A stretch of 64,000 bases of DNA from Sphingobacteriales bacterium (GTDB lineage: Bacteria > Bacteroidota > Bacteroidia > Chitinophagales > UBA2359). This document shows positions 46,757 to 55,500 of this stretch, one piece after another. The DNA lies in NCBI GenBank assembly GCA_016711295.1, contig JADJTE010000018.1, positions 1-64,000 of the forward strand. Reading direction: 5' to 3'. Position 1 is the first letter of the stretch. Each line of letters starts with the position of its first letter. Below the pieces are notes generated by a model. That model was not told the DNA's origin. It saw only the letters and a list, made by a program, of their open reading frames with translations, and ran no database searches. The position numbers and the translations under genes were made by a program.

Positions 46757-47749
46757 TTACTCAATTTTTATCGTCCACTTGATATATGTCAAGCGTTCCT
46801 TAATTTGTTTCAATGTCGCTAAAACGTCTGTGTCATTTGGTAAGTCAGCAAATACCAATTTCCTAAAATCACCATTGTAAATTGGTTGTAACTCGTTCCA
46901 AACCGTTTCAAGTTCTCGAAACATCAATGCTTCGTTCGGGTGACGAACTAACCAGTCGTTGTTGTTCTTAAAACTTGCGACATCATCGTTAGCTACTTTC
47001 AAAAGCATTTCGTCAAACGATAATGAGTTGAAAAAATTGGAAAGCTCTTTATCTTGCAAAAGTTGGTGTAAGTCATAAGTGTGTCGGATTTTTGCCTGTA
47101 AATCTTTCAAAGGTTCTTCGGTGTAAGAAAACCTTACCAAACTCATAATTTTTTCGCAAAGTGTCCGCTTGGGTTCTAATACTTTTACTTCAAAAGGTTG
47201 CAAGCCGTATTCTTCCGTCATTGCTTGTTGTCCTGTTTTCATCATCATTTCATATATGAACGAACTCACGGATTTTGTTGTGTATGGTTCGTAATAACCC
47301 AACCAAGTTGCCTCAACAACTATCACATCTCTTACTTGTCCGTAATTATCGGTAAATTCCTTTGCATAAGTATGAGCCGTTGTGCGGTTCATCCCCATTT
47401 TCTGAGTTAGTTCGGCAACTTCCACTTCGGACAAAATACCACTTACTACACTGCTTATTTGTCTAATTTTGGTTGTCAGCTTGTTGTTGCTTTCGCCTTC
47501 TCGTCTTAGCACAACCAAATCAATATCTTCGGAAAAACGTTGTATCAGATTGTAACATTTCAATAATGCCGTTCCGCCTTTAAAAACTACTTCTTCACCA
47601 ATTTTGTTCTTGAAAATGATATACAAAGCATACGTTGTCCAATAATCTTTTTCAACATATTCGGGCGGTAAATCCTTATGTTGTGCCGTAAATAAAATGG
47701 CATCTCTGTACAACGATATGTTTTCGTGCAATCTCATTTGATGTACCAA
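46757..47749 (-). CDS. AbiEii/AbiGii-family nucleotidyltransferase toxin
   Basis: 330 residues (or 326 from the second ATG at 47737, just after the antitoxin stop). Family motifs: EKDYWTTYALYIIF, VVFKGGTALLKCYNLIQRFSEDIDLVVLR (nucleotidyltransferase GG...DxD core), TLCEKIMSLVR and RHTYDLHQLL. AbiEii toxins of type IV toxin-antitoxin systems modify tRNA acceptor ends or otherwise use NTPs to stop growth and give abortive phage resistance. The gene overlaps or abuts the antitoxin. Intact. Confidence 0.9.
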   Translation of the reverse strand: MVHQMRLHENISLYRDAILFTAQHKDLPPEYVEKDYWTTYALYIIFKNKIGEEVVFKGGTALLKCYNLIQRFSEDIDLVVLRREGESNNKLTTKIRQISSVVSGILSEVEVAELTQKMGMNRTTAHTYAKEFTDNYGQVRDVIVVEATWLGYYEPYTTKSVSSFIYEMMMKTGQQAMTEEYGLQPFEVKVLEPKRTLCEKIMSLVRFSYTEEPLKDLQAKIRHTYDLHQLLQDKELSNFFNSLSFDEMLLKVANDDVASFKNNNDWLVRHPNEALMFRELETVWNELQPIYNGDFRKLVFADLPNDTDVLATLKQIKERLTYIKWTIKIE

Positions 47750-48462
47750 TTATTTTTAGTGGGCAAGTCGCTTTCTTTTAAACCTAATTTGATAGTAGAA
47801 AGCGGATTTAAGCTTTGTTTAAGGTTGTCTAATGCCTTACTTGTGTAATCAATATTTTGCAGAATAGCACCCACCAAAGCCCGAACCCTTGCAGGGTAGA
47901 GTAAGGCATATTTTATCAAAGTTTCGGTTTGTTTTTTGTCCAACGTCTTCAAAATTGCCCTCAATCTTCTCACAGATTGGGCAACCGAAGTGTCGGGAAT
48001 GTTTTTAATGTCTTTAAATGCGTCTAACAAACCCAAAACTTCATAATTACTTTCAGACACTTCCGTATAACTTTTTACAGCATCGGCTTTTAACGAGCCT
48101 CTGTTGATGTTAATGCGTTTTCCTCTGCTCGCAATTTTGATAGTAAAAGCCATTTGCGTAGTCAATCCTAAACGCCTATAATAAGAAACGCCTGTTTCAT
48201 AAGCAATGCGTTCCCCGTTTTCAAACAAATAGAGGCGAAGCTGTTCCTCATAATTAGGTTCTAATTCCCCAAAAACAGTTTGTTTTGGTTTGTAAAAAAC
48301 GCCTTTGGAAACTTTTTTGATAAGACCTGTTTTTTGCAGACGTTCCAACACCTTCGCTGCTGTGGTGTAATCTTCTTTGGCAATACGCAAATCATCATAC
48401 CCAAAGGTTTTTCCTTCGGGAAGTTGTTTTATTCTGTTACGTATTTGAGTTGTCAAATTCAT
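47734..48462 (-). CDS. AbiEi-like antitoxin (DUF6088 type)
   Basis: 242 residues from ATG 48462; an upstream start at 48480 lies over the -7 box. The N-terminus (MNLTTQIRNRIKQLPEGKTFGYDDL, then VLERLQKTGLIKKVSKGVFYKPK) is a winged-helix DNA-binding domain as in AbiEi/DUF6088 proteins; the C-terminal part (VRRLRAILKTLDKKQTETLIKYAL) is the antitoxin region. It should repress its own operon and neutralise AbiEii. The palindrome at 48491-48520 is the expected operator. Confidence 0.87.
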   Translation of the reverse strand: MNLTTQIRNRIKQLPEGKTFGYDDLRIAKEDYTTAAKVLERLQKTGLIKKVSKGVFYKPKQTVFGELEPNYEEQLRLYLFENGERIAYETGVSYYRRLGLTTQMAFTIKIASRGKRININRGSLKADAVKSYTEVSESNYEVLGLLDAFKDIKNIPDTSVAQSVRRLRAILKTLDKKQTETLIKYALLYPARVRALVGAILQNIDYTSKALDNLKQSLNPLSTIKLGLKESDLPTKNNWYIK

Positions 48463-48467
48463 AGGTA

Positions 48468-48475
48468 CAAAGATA
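48468..48475 (-). promoter_or_regulatory. TATCTTTG -7 box of AbiE operon, near-leaderless
   Basis: On the minus strand TATCTTTG is followed after only 5 bp by the ATG at 48462, and TTG lies 21 bp upstream as the -33 element. The mRNA should be leaderless or nearly so. Confidence 0.65.
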
Positions 48476-48490
48476 AGCATAATTTTTAAA

Positions 48491-48520
48491 TGTCAAGTTT
48501 TTCGCGTTAAAAACTTGACA
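48491..48520. promoter_or_regulatory. AbiE operator candidate, perfect 12-bp inverted repeat
   Basis: TGTCAAGTTTTT and AAAAACTTGACA flank CGCGTT. One half-site contains the TTG of the -33 element, so a bound dimer would block the promoter. AbiEi antitoxins are known to autorepress through inverted repeats in their promoters. Confidence 0.72.
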
Positions 48521-48528
48521 AGTTTAAT

Positions 48529-49083
48529 TCATTTTTTAAAAATCAAAATGGTTTGTAATTCGCTTAATTTGATTTCGCCCTCAAAATGAAAACCTGTGTT
48601 TTCAGCAAGCGAAATATATTGTGTTGCTGTTCTTTCATAGCTTTCGCACATTGCTTGGTGATAAGCGTGTAGTCTTTCGGAATTTTCATTTAGGTAATCA
48701 AAGAACGGCAAGTCGTAAATTTTCTCAAATGAACTTTTGCTTGTTTGAATTGAAAAGTCGAAATTTTGCCAAGCGTTCAAATGTTCTGAACTCCAATTTA
48801 AACAAGCGTATTTTAAACTTTCGGGATTTTTTTCTGTAAGAAATTCTGAAAGCGAATTGACCTTGAAAAAATCGGCATTTTTGCCTAAAAAGTCGGCATT
48901 GTGCAAAGCGTTTAGCAACAACAATAGTTTTTCTTCATTCAACAAGGCATCATCTGCTAATTGCTTTGCAGTTTTTTCTTCTTGTAAATGGTCAAACAAA
49001 TTGAGTTTGCAAGCTGTGCTAACAGCAAGATATTTCCAGTGTTCCGTAAAGAATGATTTGAGTTTATCTTTCATAAATACCAT
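48529..49083 (-). CDS. O-methyltransferase lacking its SAM-binding core
   Basis: 184 residues, against about 330 in the family. Residues 1-125 match the N-terminal dimerisation/winged-helix region of acetylserotonin-type O-methyltransferases (WKYLAVSTACKLNLFDHL, ADDALLNEEKLLLLLNAL). Residues about 140-184 match the far C-terminus (MCESYERTATQYISLAENTG, FEGEIKLSELQTILIFKK). The Rossmann core with the GxGxG SAM loop and catalytic residues is missing, with the frame kept. It overlaps the phosphatase start or stop by up to 20 bp and is AT-rich. It is either an in-frame deletion derivative or an assembly deletion; methyl transfer is not expected. Confidence 0.7.
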   Translation of the reverse strand: MVFMKDKLKSFFTEHWKYLAVSTACKLNLFDHLQEEKTAKQLADDALLNEEKLLLLLNALHNADFLGKNADFFKVNSLSEFLTEKNPESLKYACLNWSSEHLNAWQNFDFSIQTSKSSFEKIYDLPFFDYLNENSERLHAYHQAMCESYERTATQYISLAENTGFHFEGEIKLSELQTILIFKK

Positions 49084-49630
49084 TCTTAAAAGTTAATCCT
49101 GTTAAATAGTTTATCCAATTATCTTTTGAGTAAACTGTTTTGTCAATGCTGTAACGGAAAAATGCAATCAACATATCGTGTGTAATGAAAATTGTTGTTC
49201 CATTTTGTGTTGAGTTTTCTTTGATAAAACTCGTTATTCTATGATTCAACTCGCCAATATTCGGAATGCCTGGAATTTTTTCGCCTTGTATAAATCGTTT
49301 ATACATTTCATCAAAACCGTGTTGTAAAAAAAAATCTCCTGCAATTTTTTCATCTGTAATATGCAGTCCGGGCGCACCCAACGCAGTTGTTTCAATTATT
49401 TCTACCGAGCTTCCATAACCTTTCGTTATAAATTCAGCCGTTTGAATACAACGCCCAACAGGACTTGTAAAAATTCTATTGATTTTACTTCCCGATAAAT
49501 TTTCGCCAAAACTTTGTGCGTTTTGTTTTCCTTTTTCGTTCAATAAAATTTCATTTCCGAAAGAACCTTGCGGAATGTCGTCCCTGTCAGAATGTCGAAT
49601 TAAAAGTGATATTTTATCCTTTGTATTCAT
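49064..49630 (-). CDS. Histidine phosphatase family protein
   Basis: 188 residues of the phosphoglycerate mutase-like family: LLIRHSDRDD (catalytic RH), FTSPVGRCIQTAEFI, and ITHDMLIAFF (second His). The usual RHG has Ser in place of Gly. Substrate unknown; in sugar-modifying clusters such enzymes remove phosphate from sugars or lipids. It lies between the glycosyltransferase-radical SAM gene and the truncated methyltransferase, 1-20 bp from each, so the three form an operon. Confidence 0.82.
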   Translation of the reverse strand: MNTKDKISLLIRHSDRDDIPQGSFGNEILLNEKGKQNAQSFGENLSGSKINRIFTSPVGRCIQTAEFITKGYGSSVEIIETTALGAPGLHITDEKIAGDFFLQHGFDEMYKRFIQGEKIPGIPNIGELNHRITSFIKENSTQNGTTIFITHDMLIAFFRYSIDKTVYSKDNWINYLTGLTFKNGIYER

Positions 49631-49631
49631 T

Positions 49632-51958
49632 TTATCTTGGTTTACGCATATTGCAGGTTTTACATAAATCTATTTTCTTGTAATTCTTCACAAGGTTTTG
49701 GTAAATCTCACTTTGCAATACTTCTTCAATGCTTGTGTTTTCAATGTTTCCGAAGTTACCAAGTGTTTTACGCATTTCATCAGGGGCACAACAAGGCGAA
49801 ATATTTCCTGTTGCCGAAACCCACAATTCTTTTTCTAAAAACGGACACTCGTAGCTCTCTGGAATTTCTCCGTTGTTGTTATATGTAACGGAATAATATT
49901 TTCAAGCAGCACTTTTTCGCCATTTGGTTTGCGAGATTTTTCCTGTGCTTCGTGGGCTTCTTTTACATACTCGTTCCATTGCAAAATACTTTCGGGTGTT
50001 GCTTTCATTGATAAATGTTTGATTTCATCAAAATGCGCCCAAAGTTGATGTCCTTTCACTCTGTCCACGCCCAACGAAGCTGCCAATTTTACAATGTCTG
50101 CCAACTCGTGCATATTGTTTTGCATAAACGTAAGTTGAAACGTTACACGGCAGTAATAACCGGTGTTTGCAAAATGTTCATCACGAATACGGATAAATTC
50201 TTTCACGTTTGCAACTGCTTCTTCAAAGTTTATTTTCAACATTACTTTTTGCGAAGTTTCAGCAGTAGCACCGTTCCAACTTATTTTCACATCGGTTGTA
50301 ATTGGCACAATTAGTTTCGCCCATTCTGTAACGGTTTTCTCTGTTGTTTTTGGAAATGTTCCGTTTGTTGTCAAATTCATTTTGATGTTGTATTTGTAAC
50401 ACAACTCAATGAAGTGGGCAAAATGCTTGTAGATTAAAGGTTCGCCCATTGTGGACGGTATCATTTCCGTAACACCGATTTTTTTCGCTTGCTCAAAAAT
50501 GGGTTCTAACCATTCTTTTGGCATTCTACGATGTTTACCGCCCAATTTTTCTTTGATGTATTTTGAAAATGGACTATGTTCTTCACACATTGTGCAATTC
50601 AAATTACAATCTTCGGGATTGGTGTCAAGCGTTACACGCCAAAGTTTGTAATCATTCTCCGGAATAAATTTGTTATACATTTTTTCTAACTCTTTGCAAT
50701 GCTTTTGAATGTTTGGAACTCTTCCGTCTTTGGAAAATAAATATCCTCTTTCGCCTAATTGTTTCATTATTTCGGGATTTGAAGCAGCGAATTTTAGTTG
50801 TTCTGCTAATGAATTAGCGTTGCGATGTTCAAACAAAAGTCCGTTTACATTGTGTTGAACATATTCTTTCATTCCGCCAAAATCGGCAGTAATTACAGGA
50901 ACTTTGCACGATTGTGCTTCGTGAATTACAAGCGGTGAATTTTCGCCCCAAATACTCGGAACTACAATGCAATCCACATTTGAAAAAACATCGTTCGCTA
51001 AATTGTGGTTGATGTATTCGCCCGAAAATTCAATTTTGTTTTTTGAAGTTGCTGCCAATTCTTTCAAAGCATTTGTGCTTTGTCCGTTTGGTCTGCCGAA
51101 AATTTTCAGCGTTGCATTTTCTTCAAGTTGATTAAACGCTTCAATCAACATATTCACACCTTTTGCTGGAATGTGTGTTCCGATGTAACCAAACGTGTAA
51201 TTTGTTTTCGCTTTTGATTTTTCGGTTTGTGTTAAGTATTCTGTAGGGAAACCGTAGTCCAAATAAATAATTTTGTTTTCGGGAACTGCAAAGTCATTGA
51301 TAAATCTATCTCGCAAATAATTTGAAGGTGCAATAAACAAATCAACTTTGTTGATGATTGCTTTTGTTTCAATCATTCGTTGATGGACCCAACTGCTCCA
51401 ATTTTCTATGTCTGCATTTTCGTTTTCTTCTCGTCCGCTGAAATACACTTTGTAGCAATCAGTCGCACATTTTTTGTCGTCTTGCTTTTCGCACAACTGA
51501 AAGTTATCTTGGGTTGAGCCTGCCAAAACCCCAATACTTCGGGTTAAAAATTGCCCTCTTGGACACATTAGCCAAAAGTCGTGAAGCGTGTAAACAATCG
51601 GAATTTTGAGTTTGTTCAATTCATCAATCAAACCTGTTGAAAGATGATTAACGTGTCCAACGTGTGCAATATCGGGTTTGAGTTGTTTCACCAATTCAGC
51701 AAAGTTGTCGTCCATTTGTTTGTGGCGATAACCGTCTTTGCCTTGCGGATTGTTTACGAAGTAAAGCGTTAAGTTGTCGTTTACTTTTTGCTCACGAATA
51801 CTGAAACAAGCAGAATACGGATTTTCTTCTCTTGTGAAAACGGAAACTTTATGTTTCTTGGAAAGTTCGTTACAGATTGATTGGCTGTAAACTTCTGAAC
51901 CCGCATTGTAGTTTGGCGGATAGCCGTGTATTATTTTTAAAATGTGTATTTTCAACAT
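49632..51958 (-). CDS. Glycosyltransferase (GT4)-radical SAM/SPASM fusion (one frameshift)
   Basis: About 776 residues from ATG 51958. Residues about 1-430 are a GT4 glycosyltransferase (HGYPPNYNAGSEVYSQSI; GYIGTHIPAKGVNMLIEAF; VVPSIWGENSPLVIHEAQSC, with the Glu of the EX7E region). Residues about 445-700 are a radical SAM domain with CNLNCTMCEEHS (Cx3Cx2C) and STMGEPLIYKHF. After a shift near 49892 (corrected VTYNNNGEIPESYECPF) a SPASM-like end has SPCCAPDEM and LCKTCNMR, Cys ligands for an auxiliary Fe-S cluster. GT4 enzymes transfer sugars from NDP-sugars; radical SAM/SPASM enzymes modify peptides, sugars or alcohols by radical chemistry. Substrate unknown. First gene of an AT-rich operon with the phosphatase and methyltransferase-like gene. 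Confidence 0.85.
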
Positions 51959-52142
51959 CTCCACCAAAATAAAAACTACGCAAATAGGAAAAAAGCATTA
52001 AAAAAGCGTTAATTCTGAATTTCTAAACCTTAAAAAACGCTATTCAATGCTTAGTAGAAGCAACTTTTCGCGCTGTATAGGTCCCGTACAAATGTAGGTA
52101 TGTTATGGGAGATATTGTATTCCTCTCTTTGTATTTCTGTAG

Positions 52143-52312
52143 CTATTTAGGCATGGGCGTACAATTGGGTGATAAAGGTATCCCCATTAGTGCATTTATA
52201 ATTTCGTCAAAAGCAGATCCTTCTTTTTCTGAAACAACCCGCCATTTTGATTTTACTTTTGTGGGTCTGGCATCTCTTTCGGCTCGATTATCTGTAAATG
52301 GTTCTTATTCAT
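52143..52312 (-). CDS. Possible 56-aa small protein (one frameshift)
   Basis: On the minus strand, ATG 52312 opens MNKNHLQIIEPKEMPDP. If one C is restored in the C3 run near 52256 the frame continues KVKSKWRVVSEKEGSAFDEI and ends SPNCTPMPK with a stop at 52143. The composition is protein-like and the needed correction fits the error pattern of the window, but there is no recognised family and no clear promoter. Confidence 0.35.
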
Positions 52313-52469
52313 GCTTGGCAAATGCGAACACACAGCCCTGCCACTCACTCCATCGGTGGAGTGAGTGGTGCCCTTTGACGATTTAGGTTTGCTTGGGCAC
52401 GGGGCGCGGGCGTTCCGTTTTCAGAAAGTTTGTACAGTTCTAACAAAAGTTATAGCCCCCTATTCCAAA

Positions 52470-52512
52470 CAAGCACCGCCGCGCTGTATTTTGTACAACG
52501 CGGCGGTTTTGC
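52470..52512. terminator. Terminator downstream of the second giant gene
   Basis: CCGCCGCG (52476-52483) and CGCGGCGG (52499-52506) form a GC-rich stem with additional TGTA/TACA pairing, followed by TTTT on the plus strand. It lies about 40 bp beyond the stop of the minus-strand giant gene and may work in both directions. Confidence 0.65.
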
Positions 52513-52547
52513 TTATCTACTCTTCTCTTGAAGAGTGTGTCTATGGC

Positions 52548-55500
52548 TTACTGCTTAACTACCTTGCCTGTGGTAGTGTGGCTGCCGTCTGAGAGCGTCA
52601 CAAAATAAACCCCTGATGCCACCGAGCGCAAATTCAGGACATGTAAGTTAGCACCCGCAGTAGGTGTGGCTAATGTTTCGGCATACACCAATCTGCCCGT
52701 CACGTCGTATAATTGCAAGCGCACCGCTTGGCTGCCCACAGCGTTAAAACCGATGGTCACAAAATCAGTAGCGGGTACGGGTGCAATATCCGTAATGCCC
52801 AAGGATACAGCGTCGCGCAGCAGCGTGATGGTCTGCCCTACCGAGCGCGTATTGCCGTTCAGGTCGGTTTCTAACAATCGGTAGTAGTTCAGTCCTGCTT
52901 TGGCGGTTTTGTCTATATGGTTATAATGGCGCGTTTGGTGGCTATTGCCTGCCGTTTCGCGGGTGGCAATGCTCACAAAATTGATGCCGTCTGTAGCGCG
53001 TTGCAAAGTAAAATGGTGGCTATTCGTTTCTGTGGCAGTAGCCCAACGCAACAAATTGCCTTCGGGCATGACCTCTCCATCGAAATGTAGCAGCGATACA
53101 GCAACCGTTACCGTCACCTCGCCCATAATGCTCTGCGAACAACCCAATTCGTCGTAAATGGTTATTGTAACCATAAATGCTGATGAGGGCGATACGAGGT
53201 CGGGTATATAATACGTATCGGAGTCTATCGCAAACAATGGAGCCTCATAGGGCTGATTGGTGCCGTCGTCAATAATAGCGATATAACCTGTTTCGGGGTC
53301 GTAGGTAGGCAAACCTCCCGTAATATCCAAAATTGGGCTATATAAACTAATGCTCGTCACGGGGTCAGTCGTTTTGTTGTAGTCAAAATTGCTTATCGTC
53401 AGCGGTGCGAGGTCGGCACAAGCAAGCGCATCTACTAAGGTCAATGTAAATGTACCCGTGCTGGTAGCACCCGCAGGTACATCGGCTACGGTAAATACAA
53501 TGACGATATCGCCGGTAAAACCTTCGTCCGGTGTGAATGTCACTGTTCCGTCCTGTTCAAAAGTGAGTGTGCCGCCCATAGTGGGTTGCTCTACATTGGT
53601 CAGCACCACGGGGTCGCCGTTGGGGTCGCTCACAAAATTGAGTAGATTAATAGTTACTGCCGCACCGCCATTGTCTATACCGCCCAATGCTATATTGGGT
53701 TCTATGACCGGTGGCAAGTTCGCCGAACAATTGGGCTGTGCCAATCCGCCGATGCTTAGGCTGCAATCGCTGGCTGTATTACCCACTACAAACGAGTAGG
53801 GGAATTGGGTAATGACAGCATTAAACTGATAGGTGCTTCCCACCTGCGAGGCAGTAGCGGGGAATGTATAAGCTGCGTCGGGTACTATACCAGGTGCGCC
53901 ACCTGTCAAGCCGTCTACTGTGATGGTATACAAGTTGTTGTCGGGGTCGTTGCAAGCAACGGTAGCAGTTACGTAGCTCATATCATCAAGCAAATATACG
54001 GGTATCGCCTGCCCGAAGTCGCTACAATCTTCGTCCACCGTAGTGGGTTGTTCGTAATAGCACTCACCGCCATTGACCTCAAAACAGATTTGCACCGTTT
54101 GCCCGCCCGGTACCGTATCGCTTACACCTGCTATATTATAGCTCAATATTTGCCCGTCGCAAGTATCATTGATCACAAAGTCGGCAATAGAGAAGTACAA
54201 ATCGCCCGTTCCGACGTTAGTGGCTTGTAAGCACCAAGTGCCATTGGGGTCGCCATTGTAGAGCGTGGTCAGTTTAAGTGGCAATAGACTTTGTGCTACG
54301 CCCCATAGCGCGGGCGTTATGGGCGTACCGTTCAGAAGGGGTTGTCCTACCGCGTCAAAAATGGTTTTGGTCGTGCCGTCGGGCAATTGTATCAATAAAG
54401 GATTGAGTATCCAGTCTGTCCCTTGCGCATCGGGATATATGTCGGCATCGGGTATGCATCCGTTATCGGGGTCATAAGGTATTTCGGGGCATACTAATTC
54501 GCCGTCGGGGTATTCACATTCGCCCGCGCTCACTTCAAAACAAATTGTCGTGGTCGTGCCTCCTGGTACATCAGCCGTTATGCCCTCTACGGGGAAAGAA
54601 TAAATCTGACCGTCGCAGGTATCGTTGATGACAAAATCAGCAATAGAGAACGTGAGCGTGCCCGTACCTACGTTAGTGGCTTCTATGCACCATTCTCCGC
54701 TGGGGTCGCCTTGGAACAAGGTATTCAATTGCAAAGGCAATAAACTGGCTGCCACACCCCACAAGGCAGGTGTTATAGGCGTACCATTCAATAGAGGCTG
54801 CCCTACTGCATCAAAAATGGTTTTGGTCGTACCGTCGGGGAAGTGTATCAATAACGGATTCAAAATCCAATCTGTGCCCGTTACATTCGGATATAATGCG
54901 CCATTAGGTATGCAGCCGTTATCGGGGTCGTAGGGTATTTCGGGACAAATAGGCTCGGCACCTACTTGGGCAATAAAGGGCGTTACGTAATATGTGCCTG
55001 GTGTTAGGTCGCACTCATTTTCAAGCACATACATATTATTTTCATCAACATTCGTAGTACTAATAGCACCTTCCAAACCCGCCACATCGGTAATAGGGGC
55101 GGTCGCTAAGGCATAACTGATAATAGAATTAGTATCGAGTATCGATGTAGCCTCGTCGTAATCGAATGTAATGCCCTCGCCACAGCATACTGCATTGTTG
55201 CTAAGCGTTACAATACCTACTTGGCATGAGGTGCAATCATCAAAAGTCATCGTCAAGGTTTCGTTGTCGGTCAGGCTGCAATCGGCAAACTGCACGCCGG
55301 TAGCCGTCACCGTCACGGGTGTGCCGAAAGCAAATGGTCCTAATACGCCGCTATTGCCCGTTGTAGTAATCGTTTGTCCGCCGCCGCTTAGGGTATAGCT
55401 CGTATTGCCGCTGCCGCCTATTATCTGTACGCTCACGCTGAACGACTCGGAGCCGTTGCATACGCCATCAGCATTGATACCCGTAGGCGGCGTACAAGGT

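Larger units (their letters stand above)
51968..52547. other. Region between the island and the second giant gene
   Basis: Contains a possible small gene (52143-52312, minus), the perfect 12-bp hairpin CCACTCACTCCA/TGGAGTGAGTGG (52341-52368, loop TCGG) and a terminator (52470-52512). It also has AAAAAGCGTT/AAAACGCT inverted fragments near 51995-52045. Otherwise no feature recognised. Confidence 0.5.

Noticed and set aside
52137..52149. GTAGCTATTTAG as a fifth MITE end
   Set aside because: It differs from the terminus by one base, but no matching right end or duplicated octamer is found nearby.
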